Below, piece after piece: positions 28,144 through 36,587 of a stretch of 64,000 nucleotides of DNA. The notes beneath the pieces are model-generated. The model saw only the letters and a list, made by a program, of their open reading frames with translations, ran no database searches and was not told where the DNA came from. The stretch comes from an uncultured Candidatus Actinomarina sp. Lineage in GTDB: Bacteria > Actinomycetota > Acidimicrobiia > Actinomarinales > Actinomarinaceae. The DNA lies in assembly GCA_902625455.1 (NCBI GenBank), contig CACOBL010000001.1:180191-244190 (forward strand). Direction: 5' to 3'. The position numbers and the translations under genes are program-made. Position 1 is the first letter of the stretch; each line of letters opens with the position of its first letter.

Positions 28144-29395
28144 AATTACTCTTTTCTATTGAAGTTGTAATTATATGTTTGTTGTTTTCTGAATCAAAAT
28201 CTTTTACTAAATCACTTTTTCTAACGCCTGGAATCCATATGACTTTATTATCAATTTTTGCAATTGGCCAAACTTCTCTGAGAGGTTCTTTTACTCCAAA
28301 AGACCTCAGTACCTCAGATACTTTCTGTGAAGAACCATTAATTGAAATCTTGTCACCACTAGAGATTGAGGATAGATTAAAATTTTCCACGATATTTTGC
28401 GGTATTCCAAGTTTCCAGTTGTTTGAATAATTACATTTTTTAGTATGTTGAAAATTAAAATAACCAAAAGTCATATCTTCATCAGAATTTAATTTCCACA
28501 TTTCTTTTTCAATAAATACAACTAAACCAGATTGATTAGAAACCACCCAGTTTTTGTGATAACTTACATGGTTTCCACTAGTAACTGATAAAAATATTTT
28601 TTTCAGATCATCTCCTTGGAGACCACTTTGTCCAACAGATGAAGAGATTAAAGAAATTAAGTAATTTGATCTTGAATCATTTTCCTGAATTAGTAAAAGC
28701 GGTACTTCAAAATATCCTTTTGCAAACTTAATAAATTTTCTTGCTTCAACTTTACTTTCAAGCAATACTTCTATTTCCAAAATTAAATTGGAAATTTTTT
28801 TATTTATCTCTCCTGGAAATCTTTCATTTACTTCTGGTATTAATTCGTTCCTAATCCAATTTCTAGAAATTTCATTATTTTGGTTTGTAGTATCTTCAGT
28901 AAATATAATATTATTTTTTATTGCATAATCTTGAATCTCAGACTTCTTTGTATTTATTAGTGGTCTTAATAAATTTTCATTTTCAGCTTTGATTGATGTT
29001 AGTCCTTTTAGCCTTGTGCCTCTGAATAGATTAATCAAAAAAGTTTCAGCTTTATCATCTTTGTGATGACCTGTTACTAATATTTCATCTTTTTTAAGAT
29101 TATCAAATAATAAACCGTACCTTTTTTCTCTCATTTTTGTTTCTGAGGCGTTTTCTTCTAAATCTGAAATTATATTTTCATGGCTTGTTTCGAGACGTTT
29201 TGCAATTTGTTCAGCAGATTTTTGTAATAAACTAGAGTCTTTCTGATTATGATTAACAAAAATTGTTCTATAAGACAAATTTAGTTCATTAAAAATTGAT
29301 GCCAATACTGCACTGTCTACGCCTCCGCTAAGTGCCAGAACATATTCATTGTTCTTATTAACTAATTTGATTATCTTATTTTTAATATCTGCCAT
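28130..29395 (-). CDS. tilS: tRNA(Ile)-lysidine synthase
   Basis: TilS modifies the wobble C of tRNA-Ile(CAU) to lysidine so that it reads AUA. The 421-residue protein has the N-type ATP pyrophosphatase motif LSGGVDS (about residues 22-28), GHHKDDKAET and the later TTNQNNEISRNWIRNELIP segment. The C-terminal substrate domain contains SSQKVSEVLRSFGVKEPLRE and WIPGVRKS. AUA is a common codon in such AT-rich genes, so this activity is likely essential. Confidence 0.93.
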   Translation of the reverse strand: MADIKNKIIKLVNKNNEYVLALSGGVDSAVLASIFNELNLSYRTIFVNHNQKDSSLLQKSAEQIAKRLETSHENIISDLEENASETKMREKRYGLLFDNLKKDEILVTGHHKDDKAETFLINLFRGTRLKGLTSIKAENENLLRPLINTKKSEIQDYAIKNNIIFTEDTTNQNNEISRNWIRNELIPEVNERFPGEINKKISNLILEIEVLLESKVEARKFIKFAKGYFEVPLLLIQENDSRSNYLISLISSSVGQSGLQGDDLKKIFLSVTSGNHVSYHKNWVVSNQSGLVVFIEKEMWKLNSDEDMTFGYFNFQHTKKCNYSNNWKLGIPQNIVENFNLSSISSGDKISINGSSQKVSEVLRSFGVKEPLREVWPIAKIDNKVIWIPGVRKSDLVKDFDSENNKHIITTSIEKSNFESI

Positions 29396-29412
29396 AAAGA
29401 AAAAGTTTTTTT

Positions 29413-29676
29413 TTATTTCTCTATAACCTTATATCTTTTTCGAGTTACTTGTCTGAAATATTGAATAACGTTTCCAAGAATTACTAATGTTGCTATAGCA
29501 ACAGTTGTTGGAATTAAAAATCTGTAGGTCCATGCTATATCTTCAATTTGCTCTGGTGGCTCTTCAACCACGATAGCGGGAGTTGGAACTTCTCCTTCAG
29601 TATGGTCATCTGCAATTACAATTCCTGCAGGAGAGAACAAAATTAATAAACCCAAAATTAAAAGAAACTTTTTCAC
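29413..29676 (-). CDS. small membrane protein of unknown function
   Basis: I do not recognise this 87-residue protein. It has an N-terminal signal sequence (MKKFLLILGLLILFSPAG, likely cleaved near ADD), an acidic, Pro-rich exported stretch (about residues 23-45), one membrane helix (about 52-70) and a basic cytoplasmic tail with RQVTRKRYK. It lies 17 bp before tilS in the same direction and is likely co-transcribed. It has the look of a single-pass accessory subunit, but no partner can be named. Confidence 0.65.
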   Translation of the reverse strand: MKKFLLILGLLILFSPAGIVIADDHTEGEVPTPAIVVEEPPEQIEDIAWTYRFLIPTTVAIATLVILGNVIQYFRQVTRKRYKVIEK

Positions 29677-29739
29677 AATATGAGACTACTAAAAGAAATT
29701 AGAAATAAGAAGAATTTAGTGATTTTTATTTACCGATTG

Positions 29740-30573
29740 CTAAATATTTAATCTGTATTTTTCAGAAAATTTAATCAACTTATTTTGATTTATGTCTTTT
29801 ACTTTGTAATCTTCAATATCTTTTGGAACATTCACAGATTTTTTTAGTGTTGTTAGTTCTTTAAATAGTTTTAAAAGTTCAAAATTGTTAGATATAGTTT
29901 CAGCATGCCTCTCGCCGCCTCTAACTGTCTTTTTCCAATTGTCTGCATCGTTTAAAATTAAATCAATATTTTCATATTTTTGAAGAAGCAAAGTCGCAGT
30001 CTTTTGGCCTATTCCCTTCATTCCTGGAATTCCATCAGAACTATCTCCCGTTAGAGCTAGAAAATCCGGTATCTGATTAGGCAAGATACCAAATTTTTCT
30101 TTTACTCCTTTATCGTTTGTAAAAGTTTTATACCTAGTTGAATACATTACAACTTCATCTCCTTTTACACATTGCATTAGATCTTTATCTAATGATCCAA
30201 TTATGATTTTTATGTTTTTGCCACCAAATTGTTCGCATACCGATGCAATTCCATCATCAGCTTCATATTTTTTCATAGACAAAAGAGTTATTCCAAGTAA
30301 TTTTGTTACTTCCTCTGCTAAAGGAAATTGATTTAGGATATCCGAATCCATATCGCTACTAGATTTATAACCGTCATAAAGCTCATTACGAAATGACTCA
30401 ACTGTTGAATCAAAAGATACGCACAAATATTTATATTGTTTTTTTAAAGAGTTGAGGTGAGTTATATAACCCTTTAATGCTCCAACTTCAGTTCCATCTG
30501 GTGAAATTCTACTTGGGTAACCAAAATGCGACCTAAATAATTCATATGTACCGTCAACAATATAGAGCTCCAT
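29740..30573 (-). CDS. 5'-3' exonuclease of the polymerase I N-terminal type
   Basis: The 277-residue protein matches the stand-alone form of the FEN-like nuclease domain. It starts YIVDGTYELFRSHFG (first metal-binding Asp), has KYEADDGIAS (residues about 103-112), IIGSLDKDLMQC and LALTGDSSDGIPGMKGIGQKTATLL, the helix-hairpin-helix region that holds DNA. All acidic metal ligands seem present. It probably removes flaps or RNA primers. There are 204 bp upstream with only a terminator recognised. Confidence 0.9.
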   Translation of the reverse strand: MELYIVDGTYELFRSHFGYPSRISPDGTEVGALKGYITHLNSLKKQYKYLCVSFDSTVESFRNELYDGYKSSSDMDSDILNQFPLAEEVTKLLGITLLSMKKYEADDGIASVCEQFGGKNIKIIIGSLDKDLMQCVKGDEVVMYSTRYKTFTNDKGVKEKFGILPNQIPDFLALTGDSSDGIPGMKGIGQKTATLLLQKYENIDLILNDADNWKKTVRGGERHAETISNNFELLKLFKELTTLKKSVNVPKDIEDYKVKDINQNKLIKFSEKYRLNI

Positions 30574-30611
30574 ATTTTGATTTTACTTTATGAAAATGAA
30601 CTGTGGAAAGC

Positions 30612-30650
30612 AAAAATCCCGATTGATCTTGCGACCCTTCGGGATTTTTT
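30612..30650 (-). terminator. intrinsic terminator after metY
   Basis: AAAAATCCCGA (30612-30622) and TCGGGATTTTT (30639-30649) form an 11-bp stem with a 16-nt loop; the A and T runs make it work on either strand. It lies 128 bp downstream of the metY stop and upstream of the exonuclease gene. I see no gene in the remaining bases of 30574-30777. Confidence 0.7.
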
Positions 30651-30777
30651 ATTCTATCTTCTTTTCCATCTTTCGATTTCTTTTCCGATAGTGTTCTATA
30701 AATATACGTTAGTTTTTGTTCCTAAGCAAGATATTTACTAATCTATTTTTCGCGAGGTTTCTAGTTACAATTTTGTT

Positions 30778-32058
30778 TTATTTTGTGCTATCTAAAGCCT
30801 GCGAAAGATCATTAAGAATATCTTCAATGTCTTCTATTCCTATTGAAAGCCTTATAAGCTCAGGAGGAGAACCAGCTGCTATCAGCTGATCATCATCTAA
30901 TTGTGAATGTGTAGTTGTTGCAGGATGAATTGCTAGAGACCTAGTATCTCCAACGTTAGCCACATGTCTAAACATCTTTAAATTATCTATAAACTTTTGA
31001 CCAGAATCTTTACCTCCTTTAATCCCAAACACAACCATAGTTCCGCCTGTACCCTTAAGGTATTTTTGAGAAAGATCATATGCAGGATCATCCTTTAATC
31101 CAGGAAAACGTACCCACTCAACAAGCTTGTGCTCTAATAAGAATTCAGCAACTTTAATTGCATTTTCACAATGTCTCTCCATTCTTAATCCAAGAGTTTC
31201 AAGACCACTCATTACTTCAAAGGCTGTATCTGGTGACATATTTGCACCCAAATTTCGTAATGGAACAGTTCTTAATCTAAGTGAGTAAGCAACATTGCTT
31301 AAATCTCCTAAGTCGTGACCCCATCTCATTCCTCCATAGCTAGTGTCGGGCTTATCATAAAGAGGAAAGTTTCCATTTCCCCAGTTAAAACCACCTTTTT
31401 CAATAACCGCTCCTGCAATTACTCTTCCATGACCAGACATCCATTTAGTTAGTGAATAGACAACAATGTCTGCTCCAAAATCAAAAGACTTTTGAATAGC
31501 AGATGTAGTAAAAGTGGCATCAACAATTAGAGGGATACCGTTGGCGTGAGCAATTTCAGATAAAGCTGTGATGTCTGCAACAACAAGTCCTGGATTGGTA
31601 ATTGTCTCACAATATATAGCCCTAGTTTTTTCATCAATACTTTCTTCGACAGCTTTGAAATCGGTTATATCTACTTTTTTTGAATTTATTCCATATTCGG
31701 GAAGTATGTTGTCAAACATTGTATAGGTTCCCCCATAAAGTTGGCTTGCAGAAATAAAGTTGTCCCCTTGGCTCATGATATTTATTAGAGAATACATAAC
31801 TGCAGATGTACCAGAAGATAAAGCAACACACATAGCACCCTCTTCTAAAGCAGTTAGCCTTGCTTCAAGAGCACCAACAGTTGGATTCCCAATTCGAGAA
31901 TAAATGTTTCCAAACTCTTTTAAAGCAAACAAACTTGCAGCGTGTTCCGTATTGTTAAATTGATAAGCAGTTGTTCTATAAATTGGAACAGTTATAGCTC
32001 CTTCTGCATCAGCATCTGAATCCCACCCTGCATGAATGAGTTTTGAATTAAATTTCAT
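30778..32058 (-). CDS. metY: O-acetylhomoserine sulfhydrylase (Cys/Met metabolism PLP enzyme)
   Basis: MetY makes homocysteine from O-acetylhomoserine and sulfide. The 426-residue fold-type I PLP enzyme has YSRIGNPTVGALEARLTALE (about residues 53-72), SSGTSAVMYSL, the PLP lysine in SLTKWMSGHG (about 205-214) and RLSIGIEDIEDI near the C-terminus. Length above 420 favours MetY over cystathionine gamma-synthase (about 380-400). A SAM-type riboswitch sits in its leader, which supports the methionine role. AGGAG lies 7 nt before the ATG and is inside the switch hairpin. Confidence 0.92.
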   Translation of the reverse strand: MKFNSKLIHAGWDSDADAEGAITVPIYRTTAYQFNNTEHAASLFALKEFGNIYSRIGNPTVGALEARLTALEEGAMCVALSSGTSAVMYSLINIMSQGDNFISASQLYGGTYTMFDNILPEYGINSKKVDITDFKAVEESIDEKTRAIYCETITNPGLVVADITALSEIAHANGIPLIVDATFTTSAIQKSFDFGADIVVYSLTKWMSGHGRVIAGAVIEKGGFNWGNGNFPLYDKPDTSYGGMRWGHDLGDLSNVAYSLRLRTVPLRNLGANMSPDTAFEVMSGLETLGLRMERHCENAIKVAEFLLEHKLVEWVRFPGLKDDPAYDLSQKYLKGTGGTMVVFGIKGGKDSGQKFIDNLKMFRHVANVGDTRSLAIHPATTTHSQLDDDQLIAAGSPPELIRLSIGIEDIEDILNDLSQALDSTK

Positions 32059-32063
32059 TAGTT

Positions 32064-32181
32064 TTCTCCTTTTTATAGGAGAAGGGTACGACTACTTGGT
32101 TGCATTACTGCCACATCTACAAGCACCTTGGATAGTCTTCCAGGTTGCCGAGGTCTTAACCTTCTCTTTATGTTATAAAAA
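32064..32181 (-). promoter_or_regulatory. SAM riboswitch (SAM-I/IV-variant type) upstream of metY
   Basis: Read on the minus strand the leader holds the SAM-clan core: AGAGA, a short P2 (AGGU-UAAG-ACCU, 32151-32162), CGGCAACC, P3 (UGGA-AGACUA-UCCA, 32129-32142), AAGGUGCU, and P4 (GUGGC/GCAAC, 32099-32114). The P3 loop GACUA pairs with UAGUC at 32090-32094, a pseudoknot as in SAM-IV types. The long K-turn P2 of SAM-I is missing. UUCUCCU (32077-32083) can pair with AGGAGAA (32064-32070) and hide the ribosome site, or CCUUCUC (32079-32085) can pair with GAGAAGG (32160-32166) and free it. An OFF switch on translation is inferred. Confidence 0.85.
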
Positions 32182-32205
32182 TTATATCAAAAGTTTTTAA
32201 GACTT

Positions 32206-33294
32206 CTAAATATTTTCTATTTTTTCCCAATTTCTATCATCATGACCAAAGTGGGAAAAAAGTGTATCTATTCTATAGTTGACATTTATTAGGTCGAGTC
32301 TCTCAATTATTGCTCCAGGTTTCATGTCAAACTTATTGACAAAGTCATTAATGACATTTTCTTTAACATTTGAAGTATCAAAGGTGTTAACTGTCAATTC
32401 ATAGGGTTCTGCTTTTCCTATGGCGTATGAAACTCTTACAAGACATTCATGAGCAAGTTTATGAAAAACAATATTTTTTGCTAGATGTCTTGCTGCATAG
32501 GCAGCTGATCTATCAACCTTGCTAGGATCTTTACCCGAAAATGCTCCACCGCCTACTGGTACAGATGGACCATATGCGTCTACTACAATTTTTCTGCCTG
32601 TTAAACCAGTATCACCTGCTGGGCCTCCTTTAACAAAAGATCCTGAAGGATTTAAATCCAATTGGAAATTCTGATTTACATGAGTTGCTACAATTTCTGA
32701 CACCTGATCGTAAAGTTTTTGAATATTAATCTCTTTTTTATGTTGAGTTGACACAACTACTTTTGCTTTATCTCCCCCGGTAGTTACTTGAACTTTTGAA
32801 TCAAGGTCAAGCATTGGGTCTGAATTTTGTAAATCCCACAATGTCTTTTGTATATTTCTAGAAATATCAAATGTCGGAGGCATAAAAGAATCTGTTTTAT
32901 TAGTTGCAAATCCAATCATTATTCCTTGGTCTCCCGCTCCTAGATCTTCGTCTTCTTCTACTGCTGCCCTTATTTCTTCTGACTGAGGTGTTAGTTCGTT
33001 ATAAATATTTAACCTATCAAGATCAAAGTCTTCAAAACTAGTTTTTATAGTTTTGTTAAGTGCTTCATGAACAATTGTTTTAATGTCTTCTGTAGAAATA
33101 TTTGCAATTTCACTTATTTCACCACCAACCATTACTAGACCTCCACCTTTTGTTCCAGTTAAAACTGTTTCTACAGCCACTCTTGATGAAGGATTATTTT
33201 CTAAAGCTTTGGTTAAAACATAATCTGAAATTAAATCTGCTATTTTATCTGGATGTCCCGGCGATACAGTTTCTGCTGTTACATATTTAAACAA
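32206..33294 (-). CDS. metK: S-adenosylmethionine synthetase
   Basis: MetK makes SAM from methionine and ATP. The 362-residue protein carries SPGHPDKIADLISD (residues 11-24), GAGDQGIMIGFATN, GGGAFSGKDPSKVDRSAAY, all family signatures for ATP, methionine and metal binding. The start is TTG at 33294, supported by GAGGAG 7 nt upstream. It is somewhat shorter than the usual 380-400. The leader holds a second SAM riboswitch, so both homocysteine and SAM synthesis respond to SAM. Confidence 0.95.
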   Translation of the reverse strand: MFKYVTAETVSPGHPDKIADLISDYVLTKALENNPSSRVAVETVLTGTKGGGLVMVGGEISEIANISTEDIKTIVHEALNKTIKTSFEDFDLDRLNIYNELTPQSEEIRAAVEEDEDLGAGDQGIMIGFATNKTDSFMPPTFDISRNIQKTLWDLQNSDPMLDLDSKVQVTTGGDKAKVVVSTQHKKEINIQKLYDQVSEIVATHVNQNFQLDLNPSGSFVKGGPAGDTGLTGRKIVVDAYGPSVPVGGGAFSGKDPSKVDRSAAYAARHLAKNIVFHKLAHECLVRVSYAIGKAEPYELTVNTFDTSNVKENVINDFVNKFDMKPGAIIERLDLINVNYRIDTLFSHFGHDDRNWEKIENI

Positions 33295-33304
33295 TTAAAA
33301 CTCC

Positions 33305-33404
33305 TCATCTAATAGGGGGGTAAAAAGCCATTTTTTGTTGTAATAACCACATCAAAAAGCACCTTAGTTGGCATTCTAGGTTGCTGAGGCTTCCCTCTCT
33401 TTAT
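33305..33404 (-). promoter_or_regulatory. SAM riboswitch (SAM-I/IV-variant type) upstream of metK
   Basis: The same core is present as in the metY leader: AUAAAGAGA, P2 GAGG-GAAG-CCUC (33386-33397), CAGCAACCUAGAA, AAGGUGCU, GAUGUGG, and P4 GUGGU/ACAAC (33337-33350). Stem bases differ but pair again, which is covariation between the two copies. The P3 loop GCCA can pair with UGGC (minus; plus-strand 33327-33330). The expression platform is less clear than for metY; a C-run (33315-33320) lies just before the GAGGAG ribosome site. Confidence 0.82.
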
Positions 33405-33476
33405 GCAAAGCTTATAGTAATAAAATATATTTTTTTTTCAAAGAACATATGTAAAAGTTTAAGTTACTAAGTTAGC

Positions 33477-33482
33477 TAACCT
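33477..33482 (+). promoter_or_regulatory. -10 box of MFS transporter gene (leaderless placement)
   Basis: TAACCT is followed by six bases and the ATG at 33489. No ribosome-binding site or clear -35 is seen. Confidence 0.35.
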
Positions 33483-33488
33483 TCTTAT

Positions 33489-34667
33489 ATGTTTACCGAG
33501 ATTAAAAAAATATCAAGTCTCCTTTTGTCAGTGGCTTTTTCTTCAATAGGTTTTATAGCTTCTATCACGGTTACTGTACTCGCTGCAAGAGAAGTTTCTA
33601 GTAATCCACTTTTTGTTGGTTTTCCGAATGCAGTAGGTGTAGGAGGTGCAATCTTGGGAACTCGAATGATATATTTAATATCAAAAAACAGTTCTCAACT
33701 TAATGCGTTAGCTTTTACCTTTCTAATAGGTGCTTTCGGAGGGGCAGTTATGTTTTATAGTCTTATTATTGACTCATTTGTACTTCTGTTGTTTGGAGCT
33801 TTCATTCTAGGAATTGGTCAGTCGGCAACACTTCAAACAAGATACGCTGCTTCATTTGTGGCTAGTAAGAAATTTAAAGCTACTGCATTGTCTCTTGTAG
33901 TCTGGTTTTCAGTATTTGGGTCTGTATTTGGACCACGTATGGTCGGAAGTTATTCTAATTTTTTCGAAAATATATTTAACTCAGAGCTAATCGTTGGTTA
34001 TGTAATTGCATTAGTTGGAATGCTATTTGCAGCATCTTCTCTATTCGCATTTACTTCAAAAAAAAGTATTTTAAGGAGTCCAAGTGATTTAGAAAGCGAA
34101 TCAAGTCATCAAAGTTCCGACAAAAAAAATGGGAATTTATTATCGCTGCTTTTGGTTTTGAATCATTTCACAATGGTTGTAATAATGTCGGCTACACCAT
34201 TACATATACAAGATATTGGTGAAACCGTTCAACTTGTTGGGATTATAATTAGTTATCACACTTTAGGAATGTTTCTATTTTCACCCATTCTTGGAAATTA
34301 TGTAGATAAATACGGATACAAAAAATTTACATATGTCGGAACTGTAATTTTGTTTATAAGTTGTTTAATTACCTATATAAATTCTGGACCAACTGCCTTA
34401 AAAATAGGTTTGTATCTTCTAGGGCTTGGGTGGAACTTTAATTATGTTGCGATTAGCGCAGCTATTTCAAAATTTTCAATCAAACACAAAACTCCGCTAA
34501 ACATAAGAAGCGACTCTTTTGTTTTCTTAGGAAGCTTTGTAGCTCATACGTCTTTAGGCTTAAGCTACTTGCTAATTGGATTTAAAGGTTTATCTTTTGT
34601 AGGAATTGCTGTAAGTATTTTTTTATTTTACAATTTGAAAAATTTAAATAAGTTAAGTATTGAATGA
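33489..34667 (+). CDS. MFS transporter
   Basis: A 392-residue major facilitator with about twelve hydrophobic helices and a hydrophilic loop near residues 190-215 between the halves. The first half contains GFPNAVGVGGAILGTRM and GIGQSATLQTRYAASF; the second contains GNYVDKYGYKKFTYVG, close to the MFS loop motif GxxxDRxGRR. Substrate cannot be inferred. It is divergent from metK and overlaps the glycosylase gene by 4 bp (ATGA). Confidence 0.8.
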   Translation: MFTEIKKISSLLLSVAFSSIGFIASITVTVLAAREVSSNPLFVGFPNAVGVGGAILGTRMIYLISKNSSQLNALAFTFLIGAFGGAVMFYSLIIDSFVLLLFGAFILGIGQSATLQTRYAASFVASKKFKATALSLVVWFSVFGSVFGPRMVGSYSNFFENIFNSELIVGYVIALVGMLFAASSLFAFTSKKSILRSPSDLESESSHQSSDKKNGNLLSLLLVLNHFTMVVIMSATPLHIQDIGETVQLVGIIISYHTLGMFLFSPILGNYVDKYGYKKFTYVGTVILFISCLITYINSGPTALKIGLYLLGLGWNFNYVAISAAISKFSIKHKTPLNIRSDSFVFLGSFVAHTSLGLSYLLIGFKGLSFVGIAVSIFLFYNLKNLNKLSIE

Positions 34668-35269
34668 ATAAAAATTTTTCAAAAGCAGAAAAATATCTAA
34701 TAGAAAGTGACCCGAGATTAGGAAAAGTAATTTTAAATAATGGTCATTTAAAGTTTTCAAATAAAAAAATAGACCCATTTAATGAGTTAGTAAATATTGT
34801 TATTTCTCAGTTCATTTCCACAAAAGCTGCAAAAGGTATAAAAGAAAAAATGTTAAAACAATTTAATGAAGAAAATTTTAAAATTTTGAATTTTAAAAAT
34901 CTCACCATTAGCCAAATAAAAAACCTCGGATTGAGTAAAAATAAGGCTAAATCAATTAAATCATTGGTATTATTTTTTAGTAAAAATCCAAATTCTAAAA
35001 ATCTCTATAAACTGTCTGAGCAGGAACGATACGATAATCTAATTAAAATTTTTGGAATCGGTAAATGGAGCATTGAGATGTTTGAGATGTTTTGTGTTCG
35101 AAATAAAAATATTTTTTCTAGTGGAGATGCAGCTATTAGGGTCGCAATGGAAGAACTTAAAATGGTCAAAAAAACTAACGATTTTGAGATATATGATAAA
35201 TATGCAAAAAAGTGGGCTCCTTATAAAACTATTGCGTGTTTACATTTGTGGTATTTTTTTGAATCTTAA
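34664..35269 (+). CDS. DNA-3-methyladenine glycosylase, AlkA-like HhH-GPD protein
   Basis: This base-excision enzyme should release alkylated purines. In 201 residues it has VISQFISTKAAKGI (about 46-59) and the helix-hairpin-helix with catalytic region LIKIFGIGKWSIEMFEMF followed by FSSGDAAIRVAM, where the Asp is the conserved catalytic residue. It lacks the N-terminal domain of E. coli AlkA, as many short bacterial forms do. It is co-transcribed with the MFS gene by a 4-bp overlap and converges on the P450 gene with a 4-bp stop overlap. Confidence 0.87.
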   Translation: MNKNFSKAEKYLIESDPRLGKVILNNGHLKFSNKKIDPFNELVNIVISQFISTKAAKGIKEKMLKQFNEENFKILNFKNLTISQIKNLGLSKNKAKSIKSLVLFFSKNPNSKNLYKLSEQERYDNLIKIFGIGKWSIEMFEMFCVRNKNIFSSGDAAIRVAMEELKMVKKTNDFEIYDKYAKKWAPYKTIACLHLWYFFES

Positions 35270-36534
35270 GCTGAAACAACCACATCCCTCACTGGGTGTG
35301 GTATTGGTGTTGGCCTAATCTCAAGTGATTCATCTATTTCAAAATTTTCTATATTTTGTACAAATTTGTAAATTACATTTTTATATATGTAACTAGCAAA
35401 AAACTTACCTAAACAAGTATGAGCCCCTCCAGCAAATGGAAAATATGCCTTGTTGTGATAATTTGGATCAATAAATCTATATGGATCAAAAACTTCAGGA
35501 TTATCCCAATACCTCTCATCATGGTGTAAAAGTAATGGGCTTATTGTGACATAGGTTCCTTGTTGAAGCGAATAACTTTGAATTTCAGTATCCCTCACAA
35601 CATACCTGATTGAAAATGGTACAGGTGGATAATATCTCATGGCTTCCTTAAATATAGACTCCCCTAGTAGGCCATTTTTTAATGATGAAATGTCAGTATG
35701 ATTAACTTCATTTGCTTCTTTAATTAAATCGTTTTTAAAATCTTTGTTTTGTGACAAACTATAAATTGAATTTGTGAGAGTTATAGTTGTAGTGTCATGA
35801 GCTGCCAATAACAAGAAAATCATATGTTCAGCAACCTCAAAATTTGTCAGTCCTGCCTCCCCCTTGTTTGTATTTACTAGTTCAGCAAATAAAGTTTTTT
35901 TACTTTCATCATTAATTAAGCCAGCTTTTGATTCAAAATATTCAAGTAAAAACTCACGAGCTTTAAGTCCTTTTTTCATTTTTGTAAATGGTAATGGCCA
36001 CCTTATTGCAGAAGTTGCAGAAGCAATAGAATCCATAAAAAGTTTGTTCAACTTTTCTGATTCATCTGATCTTACATCAAGAAAAAAAAGACTTAGAGAA
36101 ATATCAAACATAAGCTGTTTAACAGATTGATACAAATTAAAACTTTTACCCTTCTTTAAGTCTTCCACCCATTGATTAATAATTGGTTGAATAATCTCTA
36201 AATATCCATGAATTGCATCGTGTCGAAAAGAACTTTGTAACAAGGATCTGTGATATTTGTGATCATCGAAATCTCTTAACATTAGTCCGTTTTCGAAAGT
36301 TGGTCCTAATGAGACAGCCCATCCCTCTTTGGAAGAAAAAAGATCATCTTTATCTAAAAAAATATCTCGCGTAGCTTCCGGAGTTAATAGAGCGATAAAT
36401 TTTTCATTTAATAATGAAATCTGAAACACATCTCCATATTTTTGTTGCATTTCAGAAGTAAATTTAAGGGCATTTCGCTGAAAAGGTAGGGAATGTCCAA
36501 TAATTGGAAGACTTGGAATTACGGGTACTGTCAT
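35266..36534 (-). CDS. cytochrome P450
   Basis: A heme-thiolate monooxygenase of 422 residues. The heme loop is FPFAGGAHTCLGKFFA (about 364-379; Cys is the iron ligand), the K-helix ExxR is EAMR, and the I-helix oxygen-activation motif is AAHDTTTITL (about 245). No membrane anchor is present, so it is a soluble bacterial type. There is no ferredoxin or reductase next to it, and the substrate is unknown. TAAAAT ends 6 nt before the ATG. Confidence 0.93.
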   Translation of the reverse strand: MTVPVIPSLPIIGHSLPFQRNALKFTSEMQQKYGDVFQISLLNEKFIALLTPEATRDIFLDKDDLFSSKEGWAVSLGPTFENGLMLRDFDDHKYHRSLLQSSFRHDAIHGYLEIIQPIINQWVEDLKKGKSFNLYQSVKQLMFDISLSLFFLDVRSDESEKLNKLFMDSIASATSAIRWPLPFTKMKKGLKAREFLLEYFESKAGLINDESKKTLFAELVNTNKGEAGLTNFEVAEHMIFLLLAAHDTTTITLTNSIYSLSQNKDFKNDLIKEANEVNHTDISSLKNGLLGESIFKEAMRYYPPVPFSIRYVVRDTEIQSYSLQQGTYVTISPLLLHHDERYWDNPEVFDPYRFIDPNYHNKAYFPFAGGAHTCLGKFFASYIYKNVIYKFVQNIENFEIDESLEIRPTPIPHPVRDVVVSA

Positions 36535-36540
36535 GTGAAT

Positions 36541-36546
36541 ATTTTA
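36541..36546 (-). promoter_or_regulatory. -10 box of the P450 gene (leaderless placement)
   Basis: TAAAAT on the minus strand is followed by ATTCAC and the start codon at 36534. No Shine-Dalgarno sequence is present. Confidence 0.5.
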
Positions 36547-36587
36547 CAATTTTAAATTTAAGTTTAAAAGAAAAAAGGATAATTCTA

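Noticed and set aside
30574..30777. Possible small RNA gene in the metY-exonuclease gap
   Set aside because: Beyond the terminator at 30612-30650 I saw no structure matching 6S, SRP, tmRNA or RNase P RNA.
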